From an uncultured Coriobacteriaceae bacterium (GTDB taxonomy: Bacteria; Actinomycetota; Coriobacteriia; Coriobacteriales; Eggerthellaceae), in contig CACZIP010000100.1 in assembly GCA_902781245.1 (NCBI GenBank), forward strand, positions 1 to 7,189: a stretch of DNA of 7,189 nucleotides, given 5' to 3'. Shown piece after piece: positions 1-5,914 of this stretch. Position 1 is the first letter of the stretch, and each line of letters begins with the position of its first letter. Under the pieces are notes generated by a model. It saw nothing but the letters and a program-made list of their open reading frames with translations. It made no database searches and was not told where the DNA came from. The position numbers were made by a program, and so were the translations under genes.

Positions 1-621
1 CAAGCCGCGACCACCGAGGGAGTGCTCCGCATCATCCAGTCCATCCCCTCGAAGCGCGCCGAGCCGTTCAAGCAGTGGCTCGCGCAGGTCGGAGCGGAGC
101 GCATCCAGGAAACCATCGACCCCGAGCTCGCCATGCAGCGCGCCATGGATACCTACGCCAAGAAGGGCTATTCGGAGGGATGGGTTCGCCAGCGCCTCTT
201 GTCGATCGACATCCGCAAGGAGCTTACGAGCGAATGGCAGCAGCGCGGCGTTCGCAAAGGCAGCGAGTTCGCCATCCTCACCGACGAGATTTCCCGCGCA
301 TGGAGCGGCATGAGCACGCGCGAATACAAGGACTTCAAGGGTCTTACGAACGAAAACCTGCGCGACAACATGAGCAATACCGAGCTGGTGCTTAACATGC
401 TCGCGGAAACCACCACGACAGAGATTTCGAGAGCTGAGGAGCCGATTAGTTTCGAGGAAAACTGCGATGTTGCCCGCAGGGGCGGAACGATCGCCGGCAA
501 CGCGCGTAAGCAAATCGAAGCGGAAACGGGTCGTCCTGTAATCACCTCGATGAATGCGCTCGACTTCGCGCAGGTTATCGCCGGCGTTTTGCAGGACATC
601 AATCCTGAAGATGAAGCCTGA
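1..621 (+). CDS. Bro-N domain (phage antirepressor-like) protein, 5' end outside window
   Basis: The reading frame is open from base 1 and ends with TGA at 619-621, so about 206 C-terminal residues are visible. A GTG at 22 is probably internal, because the codons before it fit the family. The visible part starts in the last strands of the Bro-N domain (motif VLRIIQSIPS, then EPFKQWLAQVG). It continues into the C-terminal region typical of bacterial Bro-N proteins, with the blocks WVRQRLLSIDIRKELT, FAILTDEISRAWSGM, FKGLTNENLRDNMSNTELV and, near the end, ARRGGTIAGNARKQIE. Bro-N proteins are DNA-binding, prophage or accessory factors related to antirepressors and to DinD; the cellular target of this type is not established. 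The gene converges on the zinc-ribbon gene with a 33-base gap. I see no strong terminator there, only a weak GGAC/GTCC dyad. Family call is firm; function is not. Confidence 0.85.
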   Translation, partial: QAATTEGVLRIIQSIPSKRAEPFKQWLAQVGAERIQETIDPELAMQRAMDTYAKKGYSEGWVRQRLLSIDIRKELTSEWQQRGVRKGSEFAILTDEISRAWSGMSTREYKDFKGLTNENLRDNMSNTELVLNMLAETTTTEISRAEEPISFEENCDVARRGGTIAGNARKQIEAETGRPVITSMNALDFAQVIAGVLQDINPEDEA

Positions 622-654
622 TAGGGGGCGGATGAACGGGGGACGGAGGTCCGC

Positions 655-933
655 TCACGCTTGCGGAAACGGGATGATCTTGCACGTGCGCCTGTGCGGC
701 GGCATCCAGTCGTAGGGCACCTGCGCTGCTTGTGGGGCGGTCACCATGTGGGAATAATGGCACTTCGGGCAGTGGTCGAAAGCGCAGTTCGGATTGAGAG
801 CGGTCGGTTCTACCATGAGGGCCGCTTTGTGGCATTTGGGGCAGATCCGCTTCTGTTTGGCGCGGCTTCGGAAGTACGGGATCATGTCCTCGACTGTGAA
901 ATAGCGGCGTTCGGAGTTTGGCCAATCGTGCAT
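655..933 (-). CDS. Small zinc-ribbon protein, function unknown
   Basis: This encodes 92 residues from the ATG at 933. That start is preferred over an upstream ATG at 951, because an AAAGGA Shine-Dalgarno sequence lies 9 bases before it and itself falls just inside the longer frame. Two CPKC knuckles (Cys31/Cys34 and Cys55/Cys58) with 20 residues between them form a clear zinc ribbon; Cys50 is an additional cysteine. The N-terminal 30 residues (YFTVEDMIPYFRSRAKQKR) are basic and probably helical. The C-terminus is rich in proline and arginine. There is no signal peptide or membrane segment, so the protein is expected in the cytoplasm, perhaps contacting nucleic acid or protein. It runs convergently with the Bro-N gene, so the two are not an operon. 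The zinc ribbon is visible; any regulatory role is inference. Confidence 0.7.
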   Translation of the reverse strand: MHDWPNSERRYFTVEDMIPYFRSRAKQKRICPKCHKAALMVEPTALNPNCAFDHCPKCHYSHMVTAPQAAQVPYDWMPPHRRTCKIIPFPQA

Positions 934-1280
934 AGTGCACCGTCCTTTCATCGATGTTGGCGGGACCACCTTGCCATCTAGCAGGTTGGTGCCGGGGTCG
1001 TGGAGCCAACTCTCTAACCCGGCTCTGGATGAATGCAGTTCACATTGTAAATCGAATTTGGCGCGTATGGTAAACCGTTCAAACTTGTTGTTTGTTTCTC
1101 AGAAACATCCTCGGCTGACAGGATGAGGCGGCACATGCCGAAGACCTCGTTGGGCTGAGTTGGCAATGCTTGCGTGTCGCCAGGTTACAAACTGGGCTCG
1201 CTGTCTTCTATTGCAGGTAAAATGCGTAAGCGATAAGCGAATCGGCCTCAGGAATTGCTCCGGGAGACAAGGATTGCGCT
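934..1280. other. Divergent intergenic region between the zinc-ribbon gene and budA
   Basis: No credible gene is seen here. As the divergent spacer it must carry both promoters. Toward budA, TAAAAT at 1218-1223 resembles a -10 box but has no good -35 partner. Toward the zinc-ribbon gene, TACAAT on the minus strand (about 1042-1047) is a possible -10 with a weak TTTACC 19 bases upstream. A 13-bp perfect dyad, GTTTCT-C-AGAAAC, lies at 1094-1106 and could be an operator. A stem CATCCT/AGGATG with an 8-base loop follows at 1106-1125, and a CGGC/GCCG stem at 1129-1140. All are sequence observations without proof of function. Confidence 0.4.
1094..1106. promoter_or_regulatory. 13-bp perfect palindrome, candidate operator
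   Basis: GTTTCT and AGAAAC flank a central C in the divergent spacer upstream of budA. A one-base loop is too tight for an RNA hairpin, so a dimeric DNA-binding protein site is the likelier reading. No regulator gene is recognised next to it. Confidence 0.25.
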
Positions 1281-2018
1281 ATGCCCAATAAAATGTTTCA
1301 GGTGTCAACGCTGCATGCTCTCGTTGCCGGCTACACGCGCGGTGTGATCACCGTGCAAGAACTGGAAAGCCGAGGCAACGTCGGGCTGGGAACCTTCGAG
1401 GGCGTGGACGGCGAGATGATCTTGCTCGACGGCGTGTGCTACCGCGCCCGCCAGGACGGAAGCGTCGTGAGGCCTGCGCCGGACACTGGCGTGCCGTTCG
1501 CCTCCGTTGCCTCGGTAGAAGGCGGCACCGCGTTCGAGTTGGAGGAGGCATGCGGCATCGACGCCCTCAAGCTCGAGCTCACCAACAAGGTCGACGAGGC
1601 CTTCGCTCTGAACAGCATGCATGTCGTGATCGTGAGCGGTACCTTCGATAGCGTTTCCGCACGCTCGGAATCTGCGTACCATGCAGACCACGTCACCCTG
1701 AAGGACATGCTCGCGACAACGCAGAGGGAGTTCGTCTTCGAGAAGCTGGACGGCACGCTCGTGTGTGTATACCACCCGGATTTCATGGACGGCATCAACG
1801 CCCCTGGCTGGCACGTGCATTTCCTGTCGGCGGACCGGACGCGGGGAGGCCACGTCTTCGATCTGTCCCTGGTCCGCGGTCACGCCGTGATGCACAGAAT
1901 TGACCGCATCGAGGTACAGCTGCCAGACACGCTTGCTTTCGACACGTATTCCTTGAAGGAGACTTCGCAAGAAGAGATTGCCGAAGTCGAGCAAGGAGGT
2001 GCGGACGAACAGCGATAG
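1281..2018 (+). CDS. budA: Alpha-acetolactate decarboxylase
   Basis: The 245-residue product matches acetolactate decarboxylase (EC 4.1.1.5), which converts (S)-2-acetolactate to (R)-acetoin plus CO2 in the cytoplasm. Visible family blocks are FQVSTLHALVAGYTRGVITV near the N-terminus, GTFEGVDGEMILLDG (about 37-51), LDGTLVCVYHPDFMDGIN (156-173) and the metal-binding block GWHVHFLSADRTRGGHVFDL (176-195). His178, His180 and His191 have the 2- and 11-residue spacing of the three zinc ligands of the Brevibacillus enzyme. Glu237 falls where its catalytic C-terminal glutamate should be. Length is normal for a non-secreted member, and no signal peptide is present. The ATG at 1281 has AAGGA 7 bases upstream; Met5 is a less likely start. 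No acetolactate synthase or butanediol dehydrogenase gene is adjacent, so budA is an orphan here. Its stop codon lies in the first copy of a tandem repeat. Confidence 0.93.
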   Translation: MPNKMFQVSTLHALVAGYTRGVITVQELESRGNVGLGTFEGVDGEMILLDGVCYRARQDGSVVRPAPDTGVPFASVASVEGGTAFELEEACGIDALKLELTNKVDEAFALNSMHVVIVSGTFDSVSARSESAYHADHVTLKDMLATTQREFVFEKLDGTLVCVYHPDFMDGINAPGWHVHFLSADRTRGGHVFDLSLVRGHAVMHRIDRIEVQLPDTLAFDTYSLKETSQEEIAEVEQGGADEQR

Positions 2019-2126
2019 CGGCTGCCCGTCCTAGAGCAGGTAGGCCAATGCCGTGATAATGGAGCGCGGCTGAATCGCGATAACAGTTGCGCCGTCTTAG
2101 AGCAAATAAGCTACTGCAGTGATAAT
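2012..2126 (+). repeat. Diverged tandem repeat overlapping the budA stop codon
   Basis: Copy 1 (2012-2060) starts at GCGATAG, which contains the budA stop. Copy 2 (2077-2126) starts at GCGATAAC. Their 3' 35 bases (2026-2060 and 2092-2126) match at 28 of 35 positions, both carrying TAGAGCA and ending GTGATAAT. The offset is 65 bases at the start and 66 later, so one copy has a single-base indel near 2025. Copy 2 ends in GATAATTATC, a perfect 10-bp palindrome (2121-2130). GATA words recur at spacings of 41, 24 and 42 bases, suggesting a decayed 42-base (14-codon) unit. The frame of budA stays open from 2019 to 2198 beyond the TAG. Confidence 0.7.
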
Positions 2127-2154
2127 TATCGACGGTATGATGACAAACACTCAT

Positions 2155-2503
2155 ATGTTCATCGAGGCGTCAAGTGGCAAAAGCGGCCATCCCCCGGTTA
2201 GCTAATCCGGGGAATGGCCTCATCGAATCCTCTTGAGGCTGGACATGTAGCATGCCCATCTTCAAAGCCGTGGCTCTTCATGTTCGGACGCTCGTAGGAG
2301 TTCAGTCTCAGATTCGCGGATACGGCCTCGCCGCCACGCACTTCGGTCTGTCTGATGCCGGGCAGTGTCGCTTCTCCTTTTCAAACAGGTAGTCTGCGTG
2401 CGCGCATCCGGGCGCACTGTTTGTTCGCGAGTTACCCGTGCCCTTCCGAGTCCGGCCCCAAGATGGATGGGATGTCCCTATTCCGCGGCAACGGCCGCAG
2501 CCG
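2155..2503 (-). ncRNA. Structured non-coding end of the IS, candidate guide (seekRNA/bridge RNA) region
   Basis: About 350 bases follow the transposase stop and hold no convincing gene. They can form several stems: GTGCGC/GCGCAC at 2398-2417, a 7-bp stem with a 3-base loop at 2241-2257, CCTC/GAGG at 2229-2238 and a 13-bp stem at 2185-2219. IS110-family transposases are known to use an RNA from the element's non-coding end to pair with target and donor DNA, and in IS1111 members that end lies downstream of the transposase. The stems are visible; the RNA itself is inferred from family knowledge, and I did not identify the guide loops. Confidence 0.35.
2185..2219 (-). terminator. Long stem-loop near the IS right end, possible terminator
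   Basis: GGCCATCCCCCGG (2185-2197) pairs with CCGGGGAATGGCC (2207-2219) around the 9-base loop TTAGCTAAT. On the minus strand the single non-Watson-Crick position is a G-U wobble, while on the plus strand it is a C-A mismatch, so the minus transcript folds better. The minus strand continues GCTTTTGCC, a short T run, so termination is plausible but weak. It may instead be a structural part of the IS end or its guide RNA. Confidence 0.45.
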
Positions 2504-3637
2504 TCACACGGCCTGCTCGGCTTGGACCTGCAGCCCTATCACCCATATCCAGCGGGCAAGCTCGCTGACGACCGCAACGCGCGCCTTGTTGGGCGTCTTG
2601 CCGAGGTCGTCGCGAAGGTGACGGTACCGCTTGCGGAGCCGCTCGTTGGCCTTTCCGGCGATGGCGAGAACCTCGGCCGAGGCCGGATGGCCCTTCACCG
2701 CCTTATCCGCGGCCCGCCACCGGTCGATGCCGCAACACCCCTCCACCAATCCCATGCGCAGGTGCGTGCTCCCGGCCTTGGTGATGCCGCCATGGGACTC
2801 CCTCGGCCCGCTCGAGCTGTTCGTGGGGACGGTGCCGACCCAGCAGGAAACCTTGCGACCGCTCGCGAACCGGGAGAAGTCGCCGAACTCGGCGCATGCC
2901 AGGAAGGCGCTGCAGACGTCGACGCCCTTCAGGTGGACGAGGGCGTCGACGTAGGGTTTCCACCTGGGCTCTTCCGCCCGGGCGCGCACCAGCCCATCCA
3001 TCTCGGCCAGCTCCTCCTCCGCGCGCTTCACGGCGCGCTTGTAGTGCTCGAGAGCGGCCTGGGCGCTGGGATCGGGCAGCGCAATCTTGTCGAGCCACTT
3101 GCGGTAGTCGCCGCGCCACGCCTTCTTCAGCTTGCCCGTGGGCGTCTTCTCGTTCCAGACGAAGTGGTAGCGCAGCAGCAGCGACGACACCTTCTGTTTG
3201 GCGGATTTCACCGCCTTGACCGCATCCTGCCTGGCCCGCGCCAGGTCGCGCGCGGCCTCCGTCTCCACGTCGGGAAGCCATACGGTCGAGCAGTCGGACA
3301 GCGGGTTCATGATCTCGCGGAGGATCACCTTCGCGTCGAGCTTGTCACATTTCCCCTGCTTGTCCTTAGCGGATCGCGGCAGCGTCGATATCGCTATCAC
3401 GTCGCAATCGTCCCCGAGCTCGCGGAGCTCCCGGGCGAGCCAGAAGCCCGTGCACCCGGATTCGTACGCGCTGTACACCGGCTGGGGAAGCGACGCCATC
3501 CATTCGTGAACCTCGGCAGAAGAGGGGCCGTCGACGAACAGCCTGGCGTAGAGCTCTCCTGTCTCCTTGCACATCCCCTTGCACATAATCGAGCGAGCGT
3601 GTACGTCCATGCCTACGTAAGTCGTATAATCGTTCAT
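2504..3637 (-). CDS. IS110-family transposase (DEDD / serine recombinase-like)
   Basis: The 377-residue protein has both IS110 domains. The N-terminal RuvC-like DEDD domain (about residues 7-160) carries YVGMDVH with Asp11, YESG with Glu59, and KCDKLDA with Asp98 and Asp101. The C-terminal Transposase_20 domain (about 233-318) carries HLKGVDVCSAFLACAEFGDF, GRKVSCWVGTVP, NSSSG (Ser274-276, which should include the nucleophilic serine) and GGITKAGSTHLR. A charged, probably coiled-coil stretch lies between them (about 192-222). All hallmark residues are present, the length is normal and no frameshift is seen, so it may be active. The start at 3637 is preceded by GAGAGG about 9 bases upstream. 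The enzyme cuts and rejoins DNA to form a circular intermediate and inserts it at RNA-specified sites. Confidence 0.95.
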   Translation of the reverse strand: MNDYTTYVGMDVHARSIMCKGMCKETGELYARLFVDGPSSAEVHEWMASLPQPVYSAYESGCTGFWLARELRELGDDCDVIAISTLPRSAKDKQGKCDKLDAKVILREIMNPLSDCSTVWLPDVETEAARDLARARQDAVKAVKSAKQKVSSLLLRYHFVWNEKTPTGKLKKAWRGDYRKWLDKIALPDPSAQAALEHYKRAVKRAEEELAEMDGLVRARAEEPRWKPYVDALVHLKGVDVCSAFLACAEFGDFSRFASGRKVSCWVGTVPTNSSSGPRESHGGITKAGSTHLRMGLVEGCCGIDRWRAADKAVKGHPASAEVLAIAGKANERLRKRYRHLRDDLGKTPNKARVAVVSELARWIWVIGLQVQAEQAV

Positions 3638-3722
3638 CGGGAAGCCCTCTCTCTTGTTTGTGGCTCTGGCGGCCAGGTTTGTAGAAGCAACCCGATGCTA
3701 ACCCACGTTGCCCGGAAGAGGG

Positions 3723-3980
3723 CTCATTGATCAACAAGCAGGGCTTCCCATTCTTGGTGACGCCAGCCTCGATGAACATATCGTCTGCGAACAGCACAAA
3801 CAGGATGAAGCAGCCTGATTCGGTGCAACCACCGCCAGAGTGGTACCCGCCACCTCCATCGTAATCTCGGTCGGCTTCCGAAGCCTCGAGCCACAACATG
3901 GCATTCGAGAGGTCCTTTCCGTAGTTGTCATCGAACAGCGCCATAGCAGATTTGCTTGCTCCCAGTTCATCTTTCTTCAC
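3723..3980 (-). pseudogene. 5' fragment of a small gene cut by the IS110 element
   Basis: A frame from a GTG at 3980 encodes 86 residues with gene-like codon use, up to the inferred IS border. Visible features are an acidic stretch (LEASEADRDYD), a Gly/His/Cys-rich segment (GGGGYHSGGGCTESGC) and a hydrophobic stretch (FILFVLFADDMFIEAGV), ending NGKPCLLINE. I do not recognise the family. The frame then runs without a stop into IS sequence, overlapping the transposase gene out of frame to 3366. Joining base 3723 to base 2149 on the minus strand would add seven codons (CLSSYRR) and then TAA at 2126-2128. The GTG start has no good Shine-Dalgarno sequence and an in-frame stop lies just upstream, so the 5' end may also be altered. 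ATG at 3944 is an alternative start. Confidence 0.5.
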
Positions 3981-4431
3981 GTGTATGGTACCGCGAAGTC
4001 AAGTGATTGCGTGGTGCGTTAATGGGACATACCAGCAAGATGGGGCTGCTGTTCGTTCCCGCGAAAGGAAATGATTTCGCTCGCTGTTTCGCAGCGTCCA
4101 GAGGGGATGTACGAGGTGCATTTCGAGCACGCACGGGTCCAAATGGGCAAGAATGATGCGTTTGCGCAAAAATCGAAGTCGGATTTGACAAAATGTAACA
4201 GATTTAACGTTTTTTGGCGCAAAATCGGGTGTCTTTGCTGATCGTCGAAAACGTTTCCCCAGGTCGCAAGAAGTCGCAATAATTGCATCTCATTGCTCGC
4301 GGCTCAAATCGGTGCCAATTTAGCCGTTTTCGCACTAAATCTGTTACATTTTGTCAAATCCGACTTCGATTTTTGCGCAAACTGCTTTTTGGCGCGCTAT
4401 GGCGAGGTTTCAAGGACATTGGAGAGCTGAC
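3981..4431. other. Gene-poor region with a long inverted repeat
   Basis: No convincing gene is visible in these 450 bases. The best small candidate is a 56-codon plus-strand frame at 4071-4241 (MISLAVSQRPEGMYEVHFEH at its start) with GC-rich third positions and AAAGGA almost touching the ATG. Its second half lies in repeat DNA, so it may be the remnant of a gene truncated by the repeat. A 44-codon frame at 4022-4156 overlaps it in another frame. Minus-strand frames here start inside the repeat arm and look spurious. The lipase promoter must lie here or further upstream; TTGCGC (4374) with TATGGC (4398) is only a weak match. Confidence 0.4.
4160..4382. repeat. Perfect 47-bp inverted repeat around a 129-bp centre
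   Basis: Bases 4160-4206 are the exact reverse complement of 4336-4382. Matching stops abruptly on both sides (4159/4383 and 4207/4335 do not pair). The trinucleotide TGC directly abuts both outer ends (4157-4159 and 4383-4385), like a short target duplication. The arms are AT-richer than the surroundings and contain TTTGCGCAAA and TTGACAAAATGTAACAG. TTTTTGGCGC occurs as a direct repeat just after each arm (4211-4220 and 4386-4395). Possible readings are a MITE-like element, two head-to-head copies of a dispersed repeat, or an invertible segment. Confidence 0.85.
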
Positions 4432-5511
4432 ATGCAGCATTTGACATTTGTTTTCTGCCACGGCCTCAACGGTTGGGGGCAATACGACGAGCAGTACAAG
4501 AAGTCGTCTTACTGGGGAGGGCAGTCCGGCAACGTGGCTGAGAAGCTGCGCGACCTGGGCTATGACACTTGCGAGGCAAGCGTTGCCCCTCAAGGGAGCG
4601 CTTGGGACCGTGCATGCGAGCTGTATGCTCAGATTGCCGGTGTGCGAGTCGACTACGGAGAGGCGCATAGCAAGGAGTACCGGCACGACCGCTTCGGGCG
4701 CGACTTTTCGGGCGAGCCGCTCATCCCTATTTGGAACGACAACACACGGCTCGTTCTGATCGGGCATTCGTTCGGCGGAGCGACGATTCGCTTGCTCAGC
4801 GAGCTGCTCGCCAACGGATGGGAGGAAGAGCGCGCCATGACGCCAGCGGGGGAGCGCTCGGCGCTGTTCGAGGGCGGCATGGCTGAGCGCATTTTTGCCA
4901 TTGTGACACTTGCCGCACCCACCAACGGGACCACGGCATACGACATGGTGTTCGACCCGAATTTTGACACCAAGAAAGTGAAGCTGCCTTTGAAGTACCG
5001 GCTGCTCGACCGTTTGGTGGTAGCGCGGACGAAGATCAAGATGGATGGCAGGGACGTCCGCGACTGGGCAAGTTGGGATATGCAACTGGACAACGCCCAA
5101 GCGCTGAACCAGCGCATATCCACGCTGCCGCACGTCTACTACCTGTCAGTTGCTGCCGACTCGACGGAGCATGAAGACGACGGCACGTGCACGCCCGACC
5201 TCGAAGAGACCGATCCGCTCTTCGTGAAGAAGTCGACGCTCATGGGGAGGTACAGCGGGACGACCAAGAACGGCTGCGTGGTGGATGATGCCTGGCACGC
5301 AAACGATGGCCTCGTGAACACCATCTCTGCGCGTGCTCCGTTCGGTGCGCCCCAAAAGCCGTTCGATCGGTCCGACATCCAGCGTGGCGTCTGGAACGTC
5401 TTGCCCGACCGCCATGCCGATCACGGCTTCTTCCAAGGTGGCTTCATGAAGAAGAGCGACCCGTTCCAGTTCTACCTGGACCTCGTCAAGCTTCTGTCGA
5501 GTTTGAAATAA
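4432..5511 (+). CDS. Lipase/esterase, bacterial lipase family I.5-like, no signal peptide
   Basis: The 359-residue alpha/beta hydrolase resembles triacylglycerol lipases of family I.5 (Geobacillus/Staphylococcus type), which hydrolyse ester bonds of acylglycerols. FCHGLNGWG (8-16) forms the oxyanion-hole region and YWGG follows at 27-30. The block WDRACELYAQIAG...VDYGEAHS...HDRFGR (58-90) is the family I.5 zinc-site region; Asp59, His79, His85 and perhaps Asp220 match its ligands. The nucleophile elbow GHSFGG puts Ser113 in place, with Asp292 in NDGLVN and His331 in ADHGFF completing the triad. The ATG at 4432 is chosen because GGAGAG lies 5 bases upstream. An upstream ATG (4399) lacks a ribosome site, and a TTG frame from 4351 starts in the repeat arm. 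The protein begins directly at its first beta strand, unlike secreted relatives, so it is probably cytoplasmic. The usual calcium-site sequence after the histidine is not evident. Confidence 0.88.
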   Translation: MQHLTFVFCHGLNGWGQYDEQYKKSSYWGGQSGNVAEKLRDLGYDTCEASVAPQGSAWDRACELYAQIAGVRVDYGEAHSKEYRHDRFGRDFSGEPLIPIWNDNTRLVLIGHSFGGATIRLLSELLANGWEEERAMTPAGERSALFEGGMAERIFAIVTLAAPTNGTTAYDMVFDPNFDTKKVKLPLKYRLLDRLVVARTKIKMDGRDVRDWASWDMQLDNAQALNQRISTLPHVYYLSVAADSTEHEDDGTCTPDLEETDPLFVKKSTLMGRYSGTTKNGCVVDDAWHANDGLVNTISARAPFGAPQKPFDRSDIQRGVWNVLPDRHADHGFFQGGFMKKSDPFQFYLDLVKLLSSLK

Positions 5512-5516
5512 CGGGT

Positions 5517-5914
5517 CTTGCTTCCAGCTGCCGGTTTCGTAGCGAAGGATAGGGCGTCTTGTTCCCAACCCCTTGGTTTCTAGCGAAGGAGTTGGCCATC
5601 TTATTCCCAACTTGCCGATTCCTAGCAAAGAATGAGTCTCATGTTAGGTTTCTTGGGGGTGGGAACGATTTTGCATGTTTGGGTCTAAAGCTCCTCAATT
5701 TGTCAAACCTATGAACTGGGGTTTTGCGAAAAAGGTTCAGCAATAATCTCGCGAGGAAGCAAAAAGTTGTTCCCAACATCCTAATTTCTAGCGAGGGAAT
5801 CGAATAGCTTGTTCTCAACCCCTCGGTTCCTAGCAAAGGCTAGGGCGCCTCGTTCCCAACCTTTCGATTTCCGGCAAGGAACCCACCATCTTGTCCCCAA
5901 AAACTCTGAGAAGG
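5517..5914. repeat. Imperfect 41/42-bp tandem repeats between the lipase and the next gene
   Basis: Seven recognisable units start at 5517, 5558, 5600, 5766, 5808, 5849 and 5890. Spacings within each run are 41 or 42 bases. The conserved parts are CTTGTTCCCAAC at the start and TTTCTAGCGAAGGA about 20 bases later, with a variable tail. Units 3 and 4 are 166 bases apart, almost exactly four periods, so the middle (about 5642-5765) may hold decayed units or an insertion. Part of that middle, read on the minus strand (about 5649-5670), again resembles the start of a unit. Minus-strand translation gives a roughly 14-residue pattern (LGTRRP, LARNRG), but stops interrupt it. No gene is supported. 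The last unit overlaps the region just upstream of the next CDS, so it may affect its expression. Confidence 0.8.

Larger units (their letters stand above)
2150..3727 (-). mobile_element. IS110-family insertion sequence (IS1111-like layout), approximate ends
   Basis: The element carries one intact DEDD transposase gene on the minus strand. About 90 bases lie before it and about 350 non-coding bases after it. Non-coding DNA downstream of the transposase is the arrangement of the IS1111 subgroup. The ends are not certain. I place them where ATGAG occurs on the minus strand at both borders (3723-3727 and 2150-2154). That choice also gives a short in-frame ending to the gene cut at 3723. Near the ends, imperfect inverted sequences start TGTTGATCAATGAG (left) and TGTTCATCGAGGCG (right). 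IS110 elements use no long target duplication, which fits. The resulting length of about 1.58 kb is normal for the family. Confidence 0.6.

Noticed and set aside
599..1009. 136-codon minus-strand frame overlapping the zinc-ribbon gene.
   Set aside because: It lacks motifs, is rich in Pro/Arg/His, and the overlapping frame has paired CPKC motifs and a good ribosome site.
1795..2154. 119-codon minus-strand frame over the end of budA.
   Set aside because: It is antisense to budA and its N-terminal part only translates the tandem repeat.
2150..2173. Outward -35 box (TTGACG, minus strand 2173-2168) making a promoter at the joined IS ends.
   Set aside because: With the ends placed at ATGAG, no -10-like sequence falls 16-19 bases downstream in the circle junction. 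It could be revived if the true ends differ.
3366..3722. Continuation of the 3980 frame to a 204-residue fusion protein.
   Set aside because: Past 3723 it reads IS DNA out of frame with the transposase and becomes Arg/Gly-rich; only the first 86 codons look like a gene.
2438..3730. A 430-codon plus-strand frame across the IS.
   Set aside because: It is antisense to the transposase, which has full family motifs; the translation is Arg/Pro/Ala-rich and low in motif content, as expected for an antisense shadow in GC-rich DNA.
4071..4241. 56-codon plus-strand gene.
   Set aside because: The first half has gene-like codons, but the ribosome site is too close and the second half is repeat DNA; noted as a possible remnant only.
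4351..4431. An upstream TTG start for the lipase giving 27 extra residues.
   Set aside because: It begins inside the repeat arm, has no ribosome site, and the same arm supplies the same start peptide on the opposite strand at 4191.
5517..5914. CRISPR array.
   Set aside because: Units are diverged, the conserved parts are two islands within one unit, and there are no unique 30-40 base spacers between identical repeats and no cas gene.
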